The notes under the pieces were generated by a model. That model saw only the letters and a program-made list of their open reading frames with translations. It made no database searches and was not told where the DNA came from. Below are positions 16,488 to 23,391 of a DNA stretch of 36,923 nucleotides, piece by piece. The position numbers and the translations under genes were made by a program. How positions within the stretch are numbered: position 1 is the stretch's first letter; every line of letters starts with the position of its first letter. This DNA comes from Sphingopyxis sp. UBA6723 (GTDB lineage: Bacteria > Pseudomonadota > Alphaproteobacteria > Sphingomonadales > Sphingomonadaceae), in assembly GCF_002454115.1 (NCBI RefSeq), contig NZ_DKIH01000004.1:106176-143098 (forward strand). Reading direction: 5' to 3'.

Positions 16488-17993
16488 ATGACGGCAACAG
16501 GCACATATCGGCGCCCCATCATCAGGATGGCAGCGGCGGCAAGTCTGATGCTGAGCGTGTCGAGTTGCGGCCTGTTCGGTGAACGCGGGCCGGTACGAAT
16601 CGCCGCGATGGGGGCGATCAATCCCGCCGCGAGCCCGCTGAACGGCGAACTGTCGGCAACCAACGCGGCGCTGCTCGACGCTACGTCGCAGGGTTTGGTC
16701 AGCTATGATGGCGGGGGCCAGATCGACACCGGCCTGGCCGATCGCTGGACCGTGACCACCGACGGGCGCAGCTATATCTTCCGGTTGCGCGAAGCGAAAT
16801 GGAGCAATGGCCGCAAGGTCACGGCGCAGGATGTCGCGGCGATCCTGCGCACCTATGTAGCGCCCGCCAGCCGCCATATGCTCAAAAGCGATTTCCCGGA
16901 AATCGAGACGATCCGGGCGATGACCGACACGGTGATCGAAATCCGCCTGTCAGTGCCACAGCCCGCGATCCTGGAGCTGCTGGCGCAGCCGTCGATGGCG
17001 ATCGTAAACAAGGGGATGGGATGGGGACCGATGCGGGCGCGCAGGATCGGGCGCGCGATCCTGCTGTCGCCCGTTCCCGATCCGCTGGCGGAAGACCCCG
17101 AGGCCGCAGAAGCCGCGGCCAATGACCCCGCAGCGTCGATCGAACTTGTCGGCACCTCGCCCGCCGGGGCGCTGGCGCGGTTCAAAAACGGCTATGCCGA
17201 TGGCGTCATCGGTGGCCGTTTCTCTACCCTGCCCTATTTCGCGGCGTCCAACATCGGCCGATCGCGGCTCGTGGTCGATCCCGCCCCCGGTCTGTTCGGA
17301 CTGTCGTTCGTCCGGGCCGAGGGATTTCTGGCGACCGACACCAACCGCGACGCGCTGGCCCGAGCGATTCGGCGCGAGCGGCTGATCGAAGCCTTTGGGT
17401 TGACCGAATGGCAGCCGCAGGTGACCTTGCGCCCCGCGGTCCACACGCCCGACGGGGGCCCGGCGCCGCTGATGCCAGCGTGGGCGGCTTATGACGACGC
17501 CTCGCGGCAAACGCAGGCCCGACGGGTCGTCGATGCATGGCGCGCAGCGGGACGCGAAATCGAACCGATCCGGATCGCCGTCCCCGATTCACCGGGTGGC
17601 CGCATCCTCTTTGCCTATGTCGCCGCCGATTTCGCCGCGATCGGCGTGCCCAGCCGCCGCGTCAACATGGCATCGACCGCCGACCTGCGCCTGATCGACG
17701 AGGTCGCCCCCAATGACGATGCCCTATGGGCGCTACGCCGCCTGTCGTGTCGGCGCGACACCCTTTGCAACCGCGAGGCGGAAGGTCTGATCGATCAGGC
17801 GATGCGCAACATCGACGTGGGCCAGCGCGCGGCGCAACTGGGCGACGCCGAAGTCGTCCTCTCGCGCTACACACCCTTCATCCCACTCGCGACGCCGCTA
17901 CGCTGGTCAGTCGCGGCGCAGCGCCTGACTGGCCTGCGCCCCAATGGCCGGGCGCAGCACCCATTGAATCACGTGATCGCCGCACCCAATTAA
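16488..17993 (+). CDS. Lipoprotein solute-binding protein of the peptide/nickel ABC type (SBP_bac_5)
   Basis: 501 residues. A lipoprotein signal (RRPIIRMAAAASLMLSVSSC) puts the lipidated cysteine at residue 27. The mature part follows the SBP_bac_5 pattern: TSQGLVSYDGGGQIDTGLAD, then YIFRLREAKWSNGRKVTAQD, the usual substrate-lobe entrance. It would bind oligopeptides or similar ligands in the periplasm. No permease or ATPase genes adjoin it, which is unusual for an import system, so it may serve a distant transporter or have another role. It is divergent from the acetyltransferase gene. Confidence 0.87.
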   Translation: MTATGTYRRPIIRMAAAASLMLSVSSCGLFGERGPVRIAAMGAINPAASPLNGELSATNAALLDATSQGLVSYDGGGQIDTGLADRWTVTTDGRSYIFRLREAKWSNGRKVTAQDVAAILRTYVAPASRHMLKSDFPEIETIRAMTDTVIEIRLSVPQPAILELLAQPSMAIVNKGMGWGPMRARRIGRAILLSPVPDPLAEDPEAAEAAANDPAASIELVGTSPAGALARFKNGYADGVIGGRFSTLPYFAASNIGRSRLVVDPAPGLFGLSFVRAEGFLATDTNRDALARAIRRERLIEAFGLTEWQPQVTLRPAVHTPDGGPAPLMPAWAAYDDASRQTQARRVVDAWRAAGREIEPIRIAVPDSPGGRILFAYVAADFAAIGVPSRRVNMASTADLRLIDEVAPNDDALWALRRLSCRRDTLCNREAEGLIDQAMRNIDVGQRAAQLGDAEVVLSRYTPFIPLATPLRWSVAAQRLTGLRPNGRAQHPLNHVIAAPN

Positions 17994-18032
17994 TTCACTA
18001 GCGCCGTCGTGGCGCTTTATGAAAGCACGCCC

Positions 18033-18455
18033 ATGGCCCCCTCGCCGCCCAATCCCGACGCCATTTTCGACGCATTGATCCAGAACCGTACCGATCCCGC
18101 GGCGCTGCGCAAACGGGTCGAGACGCTGGAAATCCTGCTCGAACGCAGCTTTGTCATTCCTGGCATCAATCGTCCGGTCGGCCTAGACGCGATCGTCGGG
18201 CTGGTGCCGGTGGTCGGCGACGTCATCGCCGGGCTGATGGGCGCCTACCTTATCTGGGAGGCGCGCAACCTGGGGATGCCGAAATGGAAATTGTGGCGGA
18301 TGGCGGGCAATGTCGGCATCGACACGGCATTGGGCGCCATTCCGCTTGTCGGGGACGCGTTTGATCTGTTTTTCCGTTCGAACACCCGCAATCTCAAGAT
18401 CATCAAGCGCCACCTGGATAAGCATCATCCAGGGACGATCATCATCGATCAGTAA
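18033..18455 (+). CDS. DUF4112 domain-containing small membrane protein
   Basis: 140 residues from the ATG chosen here; an in-frame GTG 24 bp upstream is an alternative start. The body matches DUF4112: FVIPGINRPVGLDAIVGLVP, then PVVGDVIAGLMGAYLIWEA, a repeat-like unit AIPLVGDAFDLFFRSNTRN and a basic end. Two hydrophobic stretches suggest membrane association. Function is unknown. It stands alone after the lipoprotein gene and is followed by a palindromic repeat rather than a terminator. Confidence 0.85.
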   Translation: MAPSPPNPDAIFDALIQNRTDPAALRKRVETLEILLERSFVIPGINRPVGLDAIVGLVPVVGDVIAGLMGAYLIWEARNLGMPKWKLWRMAGNVGIDTALGAIPLVGDAFDLFFRSNTRNLKIIKRHLDKHHPGTIIIDQ

Positions 18456-18465
18456 TCTTCATTTT

Positions 18466-18591
18466 CCGTTCGCATCGAGCGAAGTCGAGATGCCCATCGG
18501 TTGCGCACGCCTCGGCGTGTCTCGACTTCATCCATAGGATGAAGTTTATCCTGAGCGCCTGCAAGGCAGTCGAAGGGCTCGACACGAACGG
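18466..18591. repeat. REP-like palindromic element with a nested 47-bp insertion
   Basis: The left arm begins CCGTTCGCATCGAGCGAAG and the right arm ends GCTCGACACGAACGG, the same family as the elements at 33754 and 36904. Compared with those, the right arm is split exactly between CGACTTC and GCTCGACAC by 47 bp (18530-18576). The insert contains the palindromes CTTCATCC-ATA-GGATGAAG (sharing CTTC with the arm) and GCCT-GCA-AGGC. The element ends 82 bp before the prolyl oligopeptidase start. Confidence 0.75.
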
Positions 18592-18673
18592 AGGAAGGGG
18601 TTGGCTCGCGGCTTCCCTTGCGGTGTCTGACGGTGCTAGCACGGCGTCACCACGCCCCAAGGGAGACATAGTG

Positions 18674-20779
18674 ATGATCCGCGCCAGCCTTGCCGCGCTT
18701 GCCCTCAGCTGTTCGTTCACCGCCGTCGCCTCGGCGCAGGAAGCCGATCCCTATCTCTGGCTTGAAGATATCGAGGGTGAAAAGGCGCTCGACTGGGTCA
18801 AACGAGAAAATGCCGCCACCGACAATCTGATCGTCGGCCGCCCGGGTTTCGAGGCCGACCGCAAGCGCGCCCGCGCCATTCTGGACGATGATCGTCAGAT
18901 CGCGATGCCCGGCGACGTTATGGGCGACATGATCACCAATTTCTGGCGCGACGCGACCAACCCGCGCGGACTGTGGCGGCAAAGCCCGATCGACGCCTAT
19001 CTGGCAGGCAAGCCGGTGTGGACGACGCTGATCGACGTCGACGCGCTGGGCAAGGCGGAGACGCAAAGCTGGGTGTGGCACGGCGCCGACTGCCTCGCGC
19101 CCGCCTATACGCGCTGCCTCGTCTCGCTCAGTCCAGGCGGCACCGATGCCGACATTGTGCGCGAATGGGACCGCTCGACGAAAAGCTTCGTCGATGGCGG
19201 CTTCACCCTGCCGCTGGCCAAGAGCAGCGTGACGTGGGAAAATGCCGACACGTTGCTGGTCGCGACCGATTACGGCGCGGGCAGCATGACCGCGTCGGGC
19301 TATCCGCGCATCGTCAAGCGCTGGAAACGCGGCACCCCGCTGGCATCGGCCGAAACGGTGGCGGAAGGTGAAGCCGAAGACGTCGGCATGAACGTCTTTG
19401 CCTTTACCGATGGCGACAAGCGCTGGCCAATGATCAGCCGCGGCAAGACCTTTTACACCGCCGACATCAAGCTGCCGAACGTCGATGCCTCGCGCTATAT
19501 CTCGACGATCATTCCAGACACCGCCAGTGTCCGCGACGTCATCGACGGCCAGCTGGTGATCTTTCTCAACCAGGATTGGGCCAACATCCCCGCGGGCTCG
19601 CTCGTCTCGCTGTCGCTCGCCGACATGTCGGCCGACCGCCAGGTGCCGATCGTCACCGCGATGACCCCGACCAAGGCGCAGGCGATCGAGAATGTCTCGG
19701 CCACCGACAATATCCTGTGGGTGAAGGCACTCGACGATGTCGAGGGCAAATTGTTCGCACTGCGCCGCGACCCAGCCACCGGGAAATGGGGCCAGAAGGA
19801 GGTGCCGCTGGCCGCCAACGCCACGGTCGGCATCGCCGGGACGGTTGGCAAGCGCGACCTTGTGCTGGCGACAGCCGAGACGATGCTGACGCCGCCGACG
19901 CTCTACGCCGTGTCCGAAAACAAGGCGCCGCAAGAGGTGCAGAGCCTGCCCGCGACCTTCGACGCCAGCACAATGAGTGTCGAGAAACGCTTTGCAACGT
20001 CGAAGGACGGCACCAAGATCCCTTATTTCATCGTGCGCAAAAAGGGCGCCAACGGCCCCGTTCCCGCGCTCGTCCACGCCTATGGTGGCTTTCGCGCCGC
20101 GCAGACCCCCGGCTATCTCACCGGCCAGCCATATCGTGCAGGGCCGCTTGGCCTCTATTGGGTCGGGGACGGCAACGCCTATGTCCTCGCCAACATCCGC
20201 GGCGGCGGCGAATATGGCCCAGCCTGGCATCAGGCGGCGCTGCGCGAAAAACGCCAGAACAGCTTCGACGATCTCCATGCGGTGGCCGAGGATCTGGTCG
20301 CCACCGGGGTCAGCGCCAAGGGCAAGATCGCCATCTCGGGCCGTTCGAACGGCGGCGTCCTCGTTGGCGCTGCAATGACGCAGCGCCCCGACCTCTATGG
20401 TGCCGTCATCTCGGGCTCGCCGATCAAGGATATGTGGCGGTATGACAAGATGCTCGCCGGCGCGTCATGGGTCGCCGAATATGGCGATCCCGACGTGCCG
20501 GAGGATTGGGCCTTCCTCTCGAAATACTCGCCCTATCAGGCGCTGCGTAAAGGCGTTAGATATCCGCCGATCTTCCTCTATCTGTCGACCAAGGACGACC
20601 GCGTCCACCCCGGCCACGCGCGCAAATATGCCGCGCAGCTGAAAGAACTCGGCAACAGCGTCTATTATCACGAATATCTGGAAGGCGGTCATTCGGTTGG
20701 CGCCGACCATGCCGAGGATGCGGTGCGCGCCGCAATGCTCCACGCCTTCCTGCTGCGCGAACTGGTGGAGAAGAAATAG
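18674..20779 (+). CDS. Secreted prolyl oligopeptidase (S9A)
   Basis: 701 residues with a signal peptide (MIRASLAALALSCSFTAVASAQ), hence periplasmic. The N-terminal DPYLWLEDIEGEKALDWVKR is the classical prolyl-oligopeptidase opening. A beta-propeller follows, then the C-terminal hydrolase. The triad is Ser558 in GRSNGG, Asp642 in KDDRVHP and His673 in EGGHSVG. It would cleave short peptides after proline. I start at the ATG preceded by AAGGGAGA; the frame stays open further upstream, but only through the palindromic repeat. It is not related by operon to the other S9 peptidase in this window. Confidence 0.95.
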   Translation: MIRASLAALALSCSFTAVASAQEADPYLWLEDIEGEKALDWVKRENAATDNLIVGRPGFEADRKRARAILDDDRQIAMPGDVMGDMITNFWRDATNPRGLWRQSPIDAYLAGKPVWTTLIDVDALGKAETQSWVWHGADCLAPAYTRCLVSLSPGGTDADIVREWDRSTKSFVDGGFTLPLAKSSVTWENADTLLVATDYGAGSMTASGYPRIVKRWKRGTPLASAETVAEGEAEDVGMNVFAFTDGDKRWPMISRGKTFYTADIKLPNVDASRYISTIIPDTASVRDVIDGQLVIFLNQDWANIPAGSLVSLSLADMSADRQVPIVTAMTPTKAQAIENVSATDNILWVKALDDVEGKLFALRRDPATGKWGQKEVPLAANATVGIAGTVGKRDLVLATAETMLTPPTLYAVSENKAPQEVQSLPATFDASTMSVEKRFATSKDGTKIPYFIVRKKGANGPVPALVHAYGGFRAAQTPGYLTGQPYRAGPLGLYWVGDGNAYVLANIRGGGEYGPAWHQAALREKRQNSFDDLHAVAEDLVATGVSAKGKIAISGRSNGGVLVGAAMTQRPDLYGAVISGSPIKDMWRYDKMLAGASWVAEYGDPDVPEDWAFLSKYSPYQALRKGVRYPPIFLYLSTKDDRVHPGHARKYAAQLKELGNSVYYHEYLEGGHSVGADHAEDAVRAAMLHAFLLRELVEKK

Positions 20780-20815
20780 TGCCAAGGAAGCGGTGGTCGG
20801 CGCCGCTGCGGGCGG

Positions 20816-20901
20816 TGGTGGACAGGGCTGGATTCGAACCAGCGTACGGAAACCCGGGCAGATTTACAGTCTGCTGCCTTTAACCACTCGGCCACCTGTC
20901 C
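20816..20901 (-). tRNA. tRNA-Tyr (anticodon GTA), CCA encoded
   Basis: An 86-nt class II tRNA with a long variable arm. The acceptor GGACAGG pairs with CCTGTCC, followed by ACCA. The anticodon stem GCAGA/TCTGC encloses CTGTAAA, reading GTA. Confidence 0.97.
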
Positions 20902-20980
20902 ATGGGGTCCGCTTTGGGAAGCGGTCCAATGGCGAAACGAGGCTTGCCTGTCAATGGCAGTCATGGGAAAGGCGCGCGCT

Positions 20981-21751
20981 ATGAGACAAATTTCCCGCCA
21001 CCGTCGCCCGCAAGGCCCAAGCACCCGCGGCCAGCCCATCCGTTTCTGGGGCCGCCACGCCGTTCTGGCGGCGCTCGCCAACCCCGAACGAACCGTCAAA
21101 CGGATCTGGGGAACGCGCGAAGCGCTGGGGCAGCTCGACCTGCCGCCGGTGATTCCGATCAACTATGCCGAGGTTACCGACCTCGCCAGGCTGGTCGCGC
21201 GCGACGCGCCGCATCAGGGACTGGTGATCGAAGTCGATCCGCTGGAGGACATTTATCTTGGCGACCTGTTGCAGCAAGAGGTCGATGCCGACAGCAAGCG
21301 CCCGCTGATCGTGCTCGATCAGGTGACCGACCCGCACAATATCGGTGCGGTGCTGCGGTCGGCGGCAGCGTTCGATGCCGCGGCGATCATCACCCAGGAC
21401 CGCCACAGCCCGCCCGAAAGCGGCGTCATAGCGCGTTCGGCGTCGGGTGCGCTCGAAATCGTGCCGTGGGTGCGCGTCGTCAACCTGTCGCGCGCGCTGG
21501 AGGAAATTGCCGAAGCGCAATACTGGCGGATCGGGTTGATGGGCGATACCGATACGACGCTGGGATCGACCCTCGACGGCAGCCGGGTTGCGCTGGTGCT
21601 GGGATCCGAAGGCGACGGGATGCGTCACAATGTCATGGAGCATTGCGACGTGCTGGCGAAACTACCAATCTCGCCGCGCATGGAAAGCCTCAACATCTCG
21701 AACGCCGCGGCGATTGCGCTCTACGCGGTAGCGACGGCGGGCAAGGGCTGA
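20981..21751 (+). CDS. rlmB: 23S rRNA (guanosine-2'-O-)-methyltransferase RlmB (SpoU/TrmH family)
   Basis: 256 residues from the chosen start. An N-terminal substrate-binding part (IRFWGRHAVLAAL, PHQGLVIEVDPLED) precedes the knotted SpoU methyltransferase domain. Motif 1 is LDQVTDPHNIGAVLRSAAAF, motif 2 is ALVLGSEGDGMRHNV and motif 3 is LPISPRMESLNISNAAAIAL, which includes the AdoMet-binding knot. It would methylate G2251 in the 23S P-loop. I prefer ATG 20981, which has GGGAAAGG eight bases upstream; ATG 20954 and 20963 are in-frame alternatives. It lies next to the oppositely transcribed tRNA-Tyr. Confidence 0.93.
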   Translation: MRQISRHRRPQGPSTRGQPIRFWGRHAVLAALANPERTVKRIWGTREALGQLDLPPVIPINYAEVTDLARLVARDAPHQGLVIEVDPLEDIYLGDLLQQEVDADSKRPLIVLDQVTDPHNIGAVLRSAAAFDAAAIITQDRHSPPESGVIARSASGALEIVPWVRVVNLSRALEEIAEAQYWRIGLMGDTDTTLGSTLDGSRVALVLGSEGDGMRHNVMEHCDVLAKLPISPRMESLNISNAAAIALYAVATAGKG

Positions 21752-21766
21752 ACCTTAGCAAGTCTT

Positions 21767-21848
21767 GTCATTGCGAGGAGCGAAGCGACGCGGCAATCTA
21801 GGGGCGGCCTTGCACCGCTCTGGATTGCTTCGCTTCGCTGGCAATGAC
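21767..21848. repeat. Palindromic intergenic element (GTCATTGC ... GCAATGAC)
   Basis: An 82-bp element with imperfect inverted ends. The left reads GTCATTGCGAGGAGCGAAG and the right, reversed, GTCATTGCCAGCGAAGCGAA. It fills almost the whole gap between the convergent rlmB and ferredoxin genes. This class of short repeat is common between genes in sphingomonads. No coding capacity. Confidence 0.75.
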
Positions 21849-21862
21849 GAGAGAGTGGAGGA

Positions 21863-22180
21863 TCAATCCTCCGCAGCGATCCGCACCTTCAACCCGTCCA
21901 GTGCGTCGCTGAACGGCAGCTGGCACGACAGGCGCGAGGTGGCGTCGCGGTCAGTCGTCGAATCGAGCAGATCGTTCTCGTCCTCGCTCATCGCGGGCAA
22001 CTGATCGGCCGCACCCGCTTCGACATGGACGTGGCAGGTCGCACACGAGCAGCAACCGCCGCACAGCGCCAGCAACTCGTCGAACCCGGCGTCGCGGATA
22101 TTTTCCATCACCGTCAGGCTGGTGTCGCCCTGGATTTCATGTTCGGTTCCATCACGCGTCACGACAATCAGCTTGGCCAT
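21863..22180 (-). CDS. Adrenodoxin-type [2Fe-2S] ferredoxin
   Basis: A 105-residue electron-transfer protein. The four cluster cysteines follow the vertebrate/bacterial adrenodoxin pattern C-x5-C-x2-C-x36-C: Cys40, Cys46, Cys49 and Cys86. The sequence around them (LCGGCCSCATCHVHVE, RLSCQLPF) is typical. Such ferredoxins pass electrons to cytochromes P450 or other oxygenases, or serve in Fe-S assembly. No partner reductase or oxygenase is adjacent. I start at MAKLIVV, preceded by GGGGAC; the longer upstream frame has no domain. It is divergent from the glycosylase gene. Confidence 0.94.
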   Translation of the reverse strand: MAKLIVVTRDGTEHEIQGDTSLTVMENIRDAGFDELLALCGGCCSCATCHVHVEAGAADQLPAMSEDENDLLDSTTDRDATSRLSCQLPFSDALDGLKVRIAAED

Positions 22181-22281
22181 GCTAGTCCCCATATCTTCGA
22201 TGTTGCTGGCGCTATGTCGCGCGTTGCGCGGCAAATCAAGCACTGCTAGTGACAGGCATTGGAACAAAAGGGGAATATGAC

Positions 22282-22812
22282 ATGGGCCTGACCCAGCAGC
22301 AGCTGAACGCCGGAATCGACGCGCTCGCCGCGCTCGATCCGAATTTCGCGCGCGCGCTGGCGAATGCCGGTTACCCGGAACCGCGCATCCGGACGCCGGG
22401 CTACACCACACTGCTTCGCACCATCGTCGGCCAGCAGGTCAGCGTCGCCGCGGCAACCTCGATCTGGAACAAGCTGGAGGCGCAATTTGGCGAAGGTTGC
22501 CCAGCCGAGATCGTCGCGGCGGCCGATTTCGATACGCTACGCGCCTGCGGCCTGTCGGGCCAGAAACAGGGCTATGCCAAAAGCCTCGCGCAACTGATCC
22601 TCGACGGCGAACTAAAATTCGATGCCCTGCCGGCCGACGACGAGGAAGCAATCGCACTGCTCACCAAGGTAAAAGGCATCGGCCGCTGGTCGGCCGAAAT
22701 CTATCTACTGTTCGCCGAAGGCCGCCCCGACATCTGGCCCGCGGGCGATCTGGCGGTGCAGGAAGCGGTGGGCCGCATCCTCCAACTCGGTGCGCGCCCG
22801 AGTGAGAAGTAG
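22282..22812 (+). CDS. DNA-3-methyladenine glycosylase II family protein, truncated by an amber codon
   Basis: 176 residues as read. The HhH-GPD fold is evident: TPGYTTLLRTIVGQQVSVAAA, LSGQKQGYAKSLA, the helix-hairpin-helix LTKVKGIGRWSAEIYLL, and catalytic Asp156 in WPAGDLAVQE. It would remove alkylated purines from DNA by base flipping. Translation stops at TAG right after RPSEK, but the same frame continues for 28 codons with the family's normal C-terminus. The product is therefore short by a helix that packs against the domain; function is doubtful, although the catalytic residue remains. The start ATG has AGGGGA seven bases upstream. A sequencing error is possible. Confidence 0.85.
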   Translation: MGLTQQQLNAGIDALAALDPNFARALANAGYPEPRIRTPGYTTLLRTIVGQQVSVAAATSIWNKLEAQFGEGCPAEIVAAADFDTLRACGLSGQKQGYAKSLAQLILDGELKFDALPADDEEAIALLTKVKGIGRWSAEIYLLFAEGRPDIWPAGDLAVQEAVGRILQLGARPSEK

Positions 22813-22899
22813 GCACGCGAACTCGCTGAGCCTTGGCGCCCGCATCGCGGCGCGGCGGCGATCTTCAGCTGGCATTGCTACAATATGGCGGTGATCTAG
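22813..22899 (+). pseudogene. In-frame C-terminal remnant of the DNA glycosylase
   Basis: After the amber codon the frame still encodes ARELAEPWRPHRGAAAIFSW followed by HCYNMAVI and a natural TAG. This is the conserved end of AlkA-like glycosylases, and no frameshift separates it from the main part. One base change (for example TAG from GAG or CAG) explains the break. The intact remnant suggests that the mutation is recent. Confidence 0.8.
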
Positions 22900-22926
22900 T
22901 TTGAGACAGATCAATCTCCCCGTCTT

Positions 22927-22954
22927 CGTCATTCCCGCGAAAGCGGGAACCCAG
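22927..22954 (+). repeat. Left terminal palindrome of the GIY-YIG cassette
   Basis: CGTCA, then the hairpin TTCCCGC-GAAA-GCGGGAA, then CCCAG. The stem is 7 bp with a GNRA-type tetraloop and an asymmetric CCCAG flank that gives the element a direction. Confidence 0.85.
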
Positions 22955-22965
22955 CGGCGACGCTG

Positions 22966-23277
22966 ATGCGACAGGATTTCGGCCCGACCACGTACATCCT
23001 CGCTTCGCGCCGCAACGGCACGTTATACACTGGCGTCACATCCAATCTCATCCAGCGCATTCATCAGCACCGCGAAGGCCTCGTTCCAGGCTTCACGCTT
23101 AAGTACGGCGTAAAGGCGCTCGTCTGGTTCGAACAACATTCCACAATGGACGCGGCGATCCAGCGCGAAAAGCGGATCAAGAAATGGAACCGCGCATGGA
23201 AGCTTGAACTGATCGAGAAGGATAACCCGGACTGGCGCGATCTTGCCGAAGACCTGGGTTTGGCTCCGATCGGCTGA
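22966..23277 (+). CDS. Single-domain GIY-YIG endonuclease (URI/YhbQ-like)
   Basis: 103 residues consisting only of a GIY-YIG domain. The two signature tyrosines are Tyr10 in TTYILAS and Tyr21 in LYTGVT. The catalytic arginine is Arg31 in LIQRIHQHR, the metal-binding glutamate is Glu68 in QREKRIKKW, and NPDWRDL ends the domain. All expected active-site residues are present, so it is probably an active nuclease. No separate DNA-binding domain exists, so target choice must come from the domain or a partner. There is no good ribosome site or room for a promoter between the left repeat and the ATG; expression probably depends on outside transcription. The stop abuts the right repeat. Confidence 0.93.
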   Translation: MRQDFGPTTYILASRRNGTLYTGVTSNLIQRIHQHREGLVPGFTLKYGVKALVWFEQHSTMDAAIQREKRIKKWNRAWKLELIEKDNPDWRDLAEDLGLAPIG

Positions 23278-23305
23278 CTGGGTTCCCGCGTTCGCGGGAA
23301 TGACG
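23278..23305 (-). repeat. Right terminal palindrome of the GIY-YIG cassette
   Basis: An inverted copy of the left repeat: CTGGG, hairpin TTCCCGC-GTTC-GCGGGAA, TGACG. On the minus strand it differs from the left copy only in the last loop base (GAAC against GAAA). Confidence 0.85.
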
Positions 23306-23332
23306 ATGTATGGGGTTGCGCCGATCCGAAAC

Positions 23333-23372
23333 AAAAAAGGCCGGGTGGAGCATCCTCCACCCGGCCTTTTTT
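23333..23372. terminator. Bidirectional rho-independent terminator
   Basis: AAAAAA, stem GGCCGGGTGGAG/CTCCACCCGGCC, loop CATC, then TTTTTT. The flanking A and T runs let it end transcription in both directions. It serves tig on the minus strand and anything passing through the GIY-YIG cassette on the plus strand. Confidence 0.93.
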
Positions 23373-23391
23373 GTTGATCGTCAGCCGAAGC

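Larger units (their letters stand above)
22927..23305 (+). mobile_element. GIY-YIG nuclease cassette bounded by 28-bp inverted palindromic repeats
   Basis: The element is just 379 bp. Its 28-bp ends are inverted copies matching at 27 of 28 positions, the single difference lying in the tetraloop. One GIY-YIG gene fills the interior, starting 11 bp after the left repeat and with its stop codon touching the right repeat. I see no obvious target-site duplication (left flank CCCCGTCTT, right flank ATGTATGGG). That it is mobile is inference from the compact, symmetric layout and from related gene-free repeats near gatCAB. Confidence 0.55.

Noticed and set aside
18647..20278. 543-codon open frame on the minus strand
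   Set aside because: It lies opposite the prolyl oligopeptidase, whose catalytic motifs fix the true frame; composition is typical of a shadow frame.
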